From: Acidimicrobiaceae bacterium
Lineage (GTDB): Bacteria; Actinomycetota; Acidimicrobiia; Acidimicrobiales; Palsa-688
Assembly: GCA_027334785.1 (NCBI GenBank)
Contig: DAHWQF010000120.1
Coordinates: forward strand, 1-8,750
Length of the DNA: 8,750 bases
Reading direction: 5' to 3'
In this document: positions 6,239 through 8,750 of the stretch, piece by piece
Layout: every line of letters begins with the position of its first letter
How positions within the stretch are numbered: the first letter of the stretch is position 1
The notes under the pieces: model-generated
Told to the model about the DNA's origin: nothing
The model's database searches: none
Seen by the model: the letters and a program-made list of their open reading frames with translations, nothing else
Program-made: the position numbers and the translations under genes

Positions 6239-6724
6239 ATGCCCGATGCCACGATCGCCCGCTTCACAGGCCCCTGGGCAGGGTTCTCCAATTTCGAGGG
6301 CCCCGCTGTCGAACTGGACGGGGAGAGTTACGACTGTGTCGAGAAGGCTTTCCAGGCGGCCAAGACCTTCGACCCAGGGGCTCGGCGAGCTGTTCGTTCC
6401 GCCTCGACCCCGGGCCAGGCCAAGCGACTGGGGCGCAAGGTGGCCTTGCGCCCGGACTGGGAGCAGGCCAAATTGTCGATCATGGAGCACCTGCTCCGCC
6501 AGAAGTTCCAGCACGCAGCGCTCCAGGATCTCCTCCTCCGCAGCGGGGGCGCCTTGATCGTCGAGGGCAATGACTGGCACGACACCTTTTGGGGCGTCTG
6601 CACCGGTTGCCTGCGTGGTTGTCAGGGTGCAGGCGCCAACCAACTGGGCCGGCTCCTCATGGCCCTCCGGGACGAGTTGTGCTCCACCGGCTCTATCGCC
6701 ACAAGCCCCCGGCCGGGCGTTTAG
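6239..6724 (+). CDS. NADAR-family protein (YbiA/DUF1768-like N-glycosidase)
   Basis: The 161-residue product covers the whole compact family fold. Motifs in order are FSNFEGPAVELDG (16-28), Y-x-x-V-E-K-A-F-Q-A-A-K (31-42), AKRLGRKVALRPDW (61-74), IMEHLLRQKF (81-90), LIVEGNDWHDTFWG (106-119) and GANQLGRLLMALRDEL (132-147). Family members hydrolyse N-glycosidic bonds. YbiA-type proteins remove reactive riboflavin intermediates, and other NADAR proteins reverse guanosine ADP-ribosylation of DNA and pair with DarT-type toxins. No DarT-like toxin is visible here, so a solo role (damage repair, anti-defence or immunity) is possible, but the substrate cannot be read from sequence. The last ~14 residues extend past the family core. 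The ATG start is supported by AAAGGAG. Confidence 0.93.
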   Translation: MPDATIARFTGPWAGFSNFEGPAVELDGESYDCVEKAFQAAKTFDPGARRAVRSASTPGQAKRLGRKVALRPDWEQAKLSIMEHLLRQKFQHAALQDLLLRSGGALIVEGNDWHDTFWGVCTGCLRGCQGAGANQLGRLLMALRDELCSTGSIATSPRPGV

Positions 6725-6754
6725 CCCTTCATATCAGCCACCCTGTCAGGCGCC

Positions 6755-6790
6755 TGCGACATAAGCCGGGACTGCCGTCCCAGTCATAGG
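6755..6790 (+). promoter_or_regulatory. Interspersed upstream repeat, copy R4 (long form)
   Basis: This 36-bp form starts with TGCGACATAAGCCGGGAC and ends with GTCCCAGTCATAGG, one base before the ATG at 6792. It contains a small inverted repeat, GGGAC-TGCC-GTCCC. The long form is 6 bases longer than R1 and R2, and CCAGTCATAGG replaces GCCGGCATAGG. No Shine-Dalgarno sequence lies between it and the start codon. Confidence 0.65.
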
Positions 6791-6791
6791 C

Positions 6792-7094
6792 ATGAGCGCT
6801 AACCAACCGAGAAAGCCGGCCGGGACACCTGCCGGCGGCCGGTGGGCCCCGGCCCAGCACGCCGAAGCGGACGTCGAACTCCCTACCTCACCAACCGTTA
6901 CCGAAATGCTGGCAGACAACGCCAACAGCGCAAAGTTCGTGAGCGAGCTCGCTGCCACGATTGACGCACCAGCCGTGGCCGCTCGTGCACTTCACGGGCT
7001 GTCGACCGAAAAGAGAGAGGCTGGGCCTGTCGGGGGCCTACGTCGTTCACTGACGAGCTTGCGACATAAGCGGGGAGACCCGTCCCAGTCATAA
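6792..7094 (+). CDS. Tagged small protein 1, unknown function
   Basis: The product is 100 residues. The start is set by the conserved N-terminus shared with two downstream genes: residues 1-30 (core QPRKPAGTPAGGRWAP, then HAEADVEL) match the gene at 7677 at 27 of 30 positions. Residues 31-75 look helical (TVTEMLADNANSAKFVSEL) and match nothing I recognise. The final residues (LRHKRGDPSQS) are encoded by repeat R5, and the TAA stop lies within R5. The initiator ATG has no ribosome binding site and follows repeat R4 by one base, suggesting leaderless translation or an unusual initiation signal. Confidence 0.7.
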   Translation: MSANQPRKPAGTPAGGRWAPAQHAEADVELPTSPTVTEMLADNANSAKFVSELAATIDAPAVAARALHGLSTEKREAGPVGGLRRSLTSLRHKRGDPSQS

Positions 7095-7095
7095 C
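7060..7095 (+). promoter_or_regulatory. Interspersed upstream repeat, copy R5 (long form)
   Basis: TGCGACATAAGC at the left and GTCCCAGTCATAAC at the right match copy R4 at the same spacing. It overlaps the end of tagged gene 1, supplying its last codons and stop, and lies one base before the ATG at 7097. The middle bases differ from R4, yet a GGGA / TCCC pairing is still possible. Confidence 0.65.
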
Positions 7096-7096
7096 C

Positions 7097-7699
7097 ATGA
7101 GCACAGGCCAACCGCGCAGGCCGGCCGGGACGCCTGCCGGCGGCCAATGGGCCCCATCTCCACATGCTGAGGCCGACATCGATCTCAACCCTCCCGGGCC
7201 CCGTGCCGACAAAGCGGGCCGCGGTCCCACTGCCAAGGTCCTGGGGTGGAGCGGGTTCCCAGCCAAGGCCCTGGAGTGGCGCCGGGTGGTCGACCTCCAG
7301 CCCGGCGAGCTCATCGTCGCCCATGGGAAGGCGAGCCCCATCGAGAAGGTCTCTTTTCACCCGGCCGGTACCCACGATCTCGCCCCGATCTCGCGTGGCT
7401 GGGATGTCCACCACATTGTCATGGACAACGACGATCTCTGGGTCGGGCCCGGGAGCCTGGTCAGCGTGTACCGCGGGATCGAGCCCGACGAGACGGCACT
7501 TACCCCTGGCGTCTTGCCTAAGACGCCTGGGGCTCGCTCAGCCAGCCTTCTTGGTCAGCACCGCTCTGACCAGTACGAGCCGAGCCGGCACAGGTCCAAC
7601 CAAGCCCTCAAGAGGCGCAGCGACAACGCGGCGCCCGACAGCTCTGCGACCACCCCAACTAGGAGGCGTACCAAGCATGAGCGCCAGCCAACCCCGTAG
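7097..7699 (+). CDS. Tagged protein 2, unknown function, low-complexity C-terminus
   Basis: The product is 200 residues. The N-terminal tag (residues 1-30) matches the gene at 7677 at 24 of 30 positions and fixes the ATG start. Residues ~45-135 look like a folded domain (ALEWRRVVDLQPGELIVAHGK, then GWDVHHIVMDNDDLWVGPG, then VSVYRGIEPDE), which I do not recognise. From about residue 140 the sequence becomes Ser/Arg/Pro-rich and basic. The DNA there contains two hairpins (7503-7532 and 7552-7572), so the tail may be a read-through of formerly non-coding DNA. The 3' end overlaps the next gene by 23 bases. The start has no Shine-Dalgarno site and follows repeat R5 directly. Confidence 0.65.
   Translation: MSTGQPRRPAGTPAGGQWAPSPHAEADIDLNPPGPRADKAGRGPTAKVLGWSGFPAKALEWRRVVDLQPGELIVAHGKASPIEKVSFHPAGTHDLAPISRGWDVHHIVMDNDDLWVGPGSLVSVYRGIEPDETALTPGVLPKTPGARSASLLGQHRSDQYEPSRHRSNQALKRRSDNAAPDSSATTPTRRRTKHERQPTP
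7503..7532 (+). terminator. Strong hairpin inside tagged gene 2, terminator-like
   Basis: The 13-base arms CCCCTGGCGTCTT and AAGACGCCTGGGG pair with a single T-T mismatch around a GCCT loop. No T-run follows, but Actinomycetota terminators often lack one. It lies inside an open frame, just where the encoded protein turns low-complexity. It could be an attenuator, an old terminator or an mRNA stability element. Confidence 0.4.
7552..7572 (+). other. Second hairpin, 19 bases after the first
   Basis: TGGTCAG (7552-7558) pairs perfectly with CTGACCA (7566-7572) around a 7-base loop. Two hairpins this close together resemble a tandem terminator or a structured RNA segment. Both are inside the frame of tagged gene 2. 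Confidence 0.4.
7661..7666 (+). promoter_or_regulatory. Ribosome binding site of tagged gene 3
   Basis: A perfect AGGAGG lies 10 bases before the ATG at 7677. It supports that start over the much longer open frame that extends upstream to 7164. Unlike the other two tagged genes, this one has no repeat copy upstream. Confidence 0.8.
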
Positions 7700-8348
7700 G
7701 CCGGCCGGGACACCCGCCGGCGGTCAGTGGGCCCCGGCCCAGCACGCCGAGGCGGACGTCGAGCTGCCCCAGCAGCCCGTCCCAGCCCAAGGCCCTTCCG
7801 GCCCAGTGAGCTTCGCTGACATGGACCGCCCGGGGCGCTTGCGGGCCATGCTCGCGGTGTCCGAGCGCGTGTTAGCCGAGCTGCCCGAGCCGGGGCCGGA
7901 TGGTCCCGGACCGCAACAGCGCGACAGCCTCAGGAACGTCGCCCTCGTCCTCCTACAGCGCCCCGACGCCACGCTCGTGGCCGGCGCCCGTGACTGGCAG
8001 GAGGATTTCAGGCGGGTGGTGAACAGGGGAGAGCTGGCCATCTGGGCCCTCGCCACTTGCAGGTACAGGACGGTTGCCGACAGCAATAGGGACGACGACA
8101 CCTCAGCCGACGAGCAGGAGCGAGTGTCGCTCCGCCCCGTCCCTCTTTACGACATCTCCCAGACCGAAGGGGCGCCCCTGCGGGGCCCGCTCGAGTCGGG
8201 GCTGGACATTGCCGAGGCGCTCTCGGGGTGGGCGTCGCAGCTGCGGGGCCGGTTGGCCCAGCCTCGGTTGGCGCCGCCTGCGCCAGTTGCCCAACAAGAC
8301 CCCTTCAGCCCTGCTGCCCCAGCCGGGGGTGAAGGAGCCCCGTCGTGA
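7677..8348 (+). CDS. Tagged protein 3, unknown function
   Basis: The product is 223 residues. AGGAGG and the shared N-terminal tag both fix the ATG at 7677. After the tag, residues ~40-140 form a probably helical domain (RPGRLRAMLAVSERVLAEL, then DSLRNVALVLLQRP, then WQEDFRRVVNRGELAIWALATC) that I do not recognise. An acidic linker follows (NRDDDTSADEQE), then a possible second helix (SGLDIAEALSGWASQLRGRL) and a Pro/Ala-rich tail. No signal peptide or membrane segment is seen. The stop overlaps the next start (GTGA), so the two genes are probably translated together. Confidence 0.75.
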   Translation: MSASQPRRPAGTPAGGQWAPAQHAEADVELPQQPVPAQGPSGPVSFADMDRPGRLRAMLAVSERVLAELPEPGPDGPGPQQRDSLRNVALVLLQRPDATLVAGARDWQEDFRRVVNRGELAIWALATCRYRTVADSNRDDDTSADEQERVSLRPVPLYDISQTEGAPLRGPLESGLDIAEALSGWASQLRGRLAQPRLAPPAPVAQQDPFSPAAPAGGEGAPS

Positions 8349-8605
8349 GCGCCCGCTACATCGCCGAAGTCAGCCCGCCCTTTGGCGGCCGGCCCGTGGT
8401 GGTCGAGCGCTCCTACCTGGCCGAGCTCGACGCTGCGATCGACATGGCCCTCGGTGTGGCGTGCGACAACCGGGGGCGGGAGCTCGGGGCGATCGGGCCC
8501 GTCCCGTCACTGTCCTGGGGCCAGCCGGCGCCGGCGAGCCGGCAGGTCTATGCCCCCAGGCACGACCGATGGGCGGATCGCGTCGGCACTTTGTCCCCGG
8601 GCTAA
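8345..8605 (+). CDS. Small protein of unknown function
   Basis: The product is 86 residues from a GTG that overlaps the previous stop (GTGA), with AAGGAG 7 bases upstream (8332-8337). The start is therefore well supported. The first half (YIAEVSPPFGGRPVVVERSYLAELDAAIDMALGVACDNRGRE) looks like a small alpha/beta unit. The C-terminal part is Pro/Arg/Trp-containing and probably flexible. It lacks the tag and any recognisable motif. It ends convergently with the integrase gene, the stop codons overlapping by four bases. Confidence 0.65.
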   Translation: MSARYIAEVSPPFGGRPVVVERSYLAELDAAIDMALGVACDNRGRELGAIGPVPSLSWGQPAPASRQVYAPRHDRWADRVGTLSPG

Positions 8606-8750
8606 GTCACGCCCGAGCCACAACGGAGCGGGACGACCTCAGCTGGGCGAGCCAGTTCTGCCAGCGCGTTGGCCAGACCCCGGTCGCGGTCCTTGGTGGC
8701 GTGCTGGTAGCGGAGCGCTACGGTCGCTGTCGAGTGCCCGCCGCGCGCCA
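8602..8750 (-). CDS. Tyrosine recombinase (integrase), C-terminal end only
   Basis: The minus strand carries the last 48 codons of a site-specific recombinase; the rest lies beyond the window edge. The segment contains GGHSTATVALRYQHATKDRD. The conserved histidine (codon 8734-8736) and the nucleophilic tyrosine (codon 8707-8709) have the usual nine-residue separation, and YQHAT..RD is a common form in actinobacterial phage and ICE integrases. A ~30-residue tail, ending in LRCGSGVT, follows. This enzyme would insert and excise the element; its presence is the main reason to call the window mobile. No attachment site can be identified here. Confidence 0.9.
   Translation of the reverse strand, partial: ARGGHSTATVALRYQHATKDRDRGLANALAELARPAEVVPLRCGSGVT

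Larger units (their letters stand above)
6792..7766 (+). repeat. Three copies of a 90-bp tag-coding sequence
   Basis: The copies are 6792-6881, 7097-7186 and 7677-7766. Each encodes the same 30-residue N-terminus, with central block PRxPAGTPAGGxWAP and tail HAEAD[VI][ED]L. The DNA is conserved too, especially around GGCCGGCCGGGAC. The sequence diverges completely after the tag. In the first two copies the similarity extends upstream through repeats R4 and R5, so the mobile unit is upstream element plus tag. Confidence 0.85.

Noticed and set aside
6755..6789. Repeat copies as coding sequence for a peptide ending LRHKPG...stop
   Set aside because: Four copies encode a similar short peptide in one frame, but that follows from the shared DNA. 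Only R5 is in a plausible gene (the end of tagged gene 1), and the others have no start in frame outside overlapping genes.
1696..7095. The interspersed repeats as a CRISPR array or iteron cluster
   Set aside because: Copies are few, hundreds to thousands of bases apart, and each sits at a gene start rather than in regular spacing.
7164..7676. Upstream extension of the third tagged gene to 7164
   Set aside because: The extension overlaps tagged gene 2, while AGGAGG and the conserved tag both point to the ATG at 7677.
8523..8534. Perfect palindrome GCCGGCGCCGGC
   Set aside because: Short GC-only palindromes are common in sequence of this composition, and it lies in a coding region with no partner site.
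8602..8750. Attachment site next to the integrase
   Set aside because: Only the 3' end of the integrase is in the window; no tRNA 3' end or direct repeat that could serve as a core was seen.

Overview
The window is uniformly GC-rich. It carries signatures typical of Actinomycetota: a WhiG/FliA-type sigma factor, a protein resembling the actinobacterial integration host factor (mIHF), many GTG starts, and an integrase tail of a kind common in actinobacterial elements. It reads like the integrase-proximal end of an integrative mobile element (AICE-like, prophage or integrated plasmid) rather than core chromosome. I see no conjugation, capsid or replication gene that would settle which kind. No rRNA, tRNA or CRISPR array is visible.

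Layout, left to right. (1) The 3' part of a gene for a ParA/MinD-like ATPase with a proline-rich N-terminal region carrying a recurring LWG motif. (2) A tightly overlapped three-gene run (1733-3902): a large protein of unknown function, a small Cys/His zinc-finger-like protein, and the mIHF-like protein. (3) A PAS-PAS-GGDEF protein whose signature reads GGDKF. Its ribosome binding site lies in the 3' arm of a hairpin that begins in the previous gene. (4) A WhiG/FliA-family sigma factor. (5) A NADAR-family protein. (6) A cluster of three genes sharing a nearly identical 30-residue N-terminus (core PRxPAGTPAGGxWAP), followed by a small unknown gene. (7) Convergent with these on the minus strand, the C-terminus of a tyrosine recombinase containing the catalytic His and Tyr.

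Five copies of a 23-36 bp repeat (core TGCGACATAAGC plus GCCGGCATAGG or CCAGTCATAGG) lie immediately upstream of five genes: the large unknown gene, the sigma gene, the NADAR gene and two tagged genes. They look like shared regulatory sites of an element-wide regulon, but I cannot tell whether they are promoters, operators or RNA elements.

Working hypothesis (inference): the GGDEF protein and the sigma factor form a local control pair. In Streptomyces, c-di-GMP controls WhiG through the anti-sigma factor RsiG, so a cyclase-like gene next to a WhiG-like gene is suggestive. The pair could switch the repeat-associated genes, including the tagged accessory proteins, while the mIHF-like protein could assist integrase or nucleoid functions. 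No RsiG-like gene is visible in the window.
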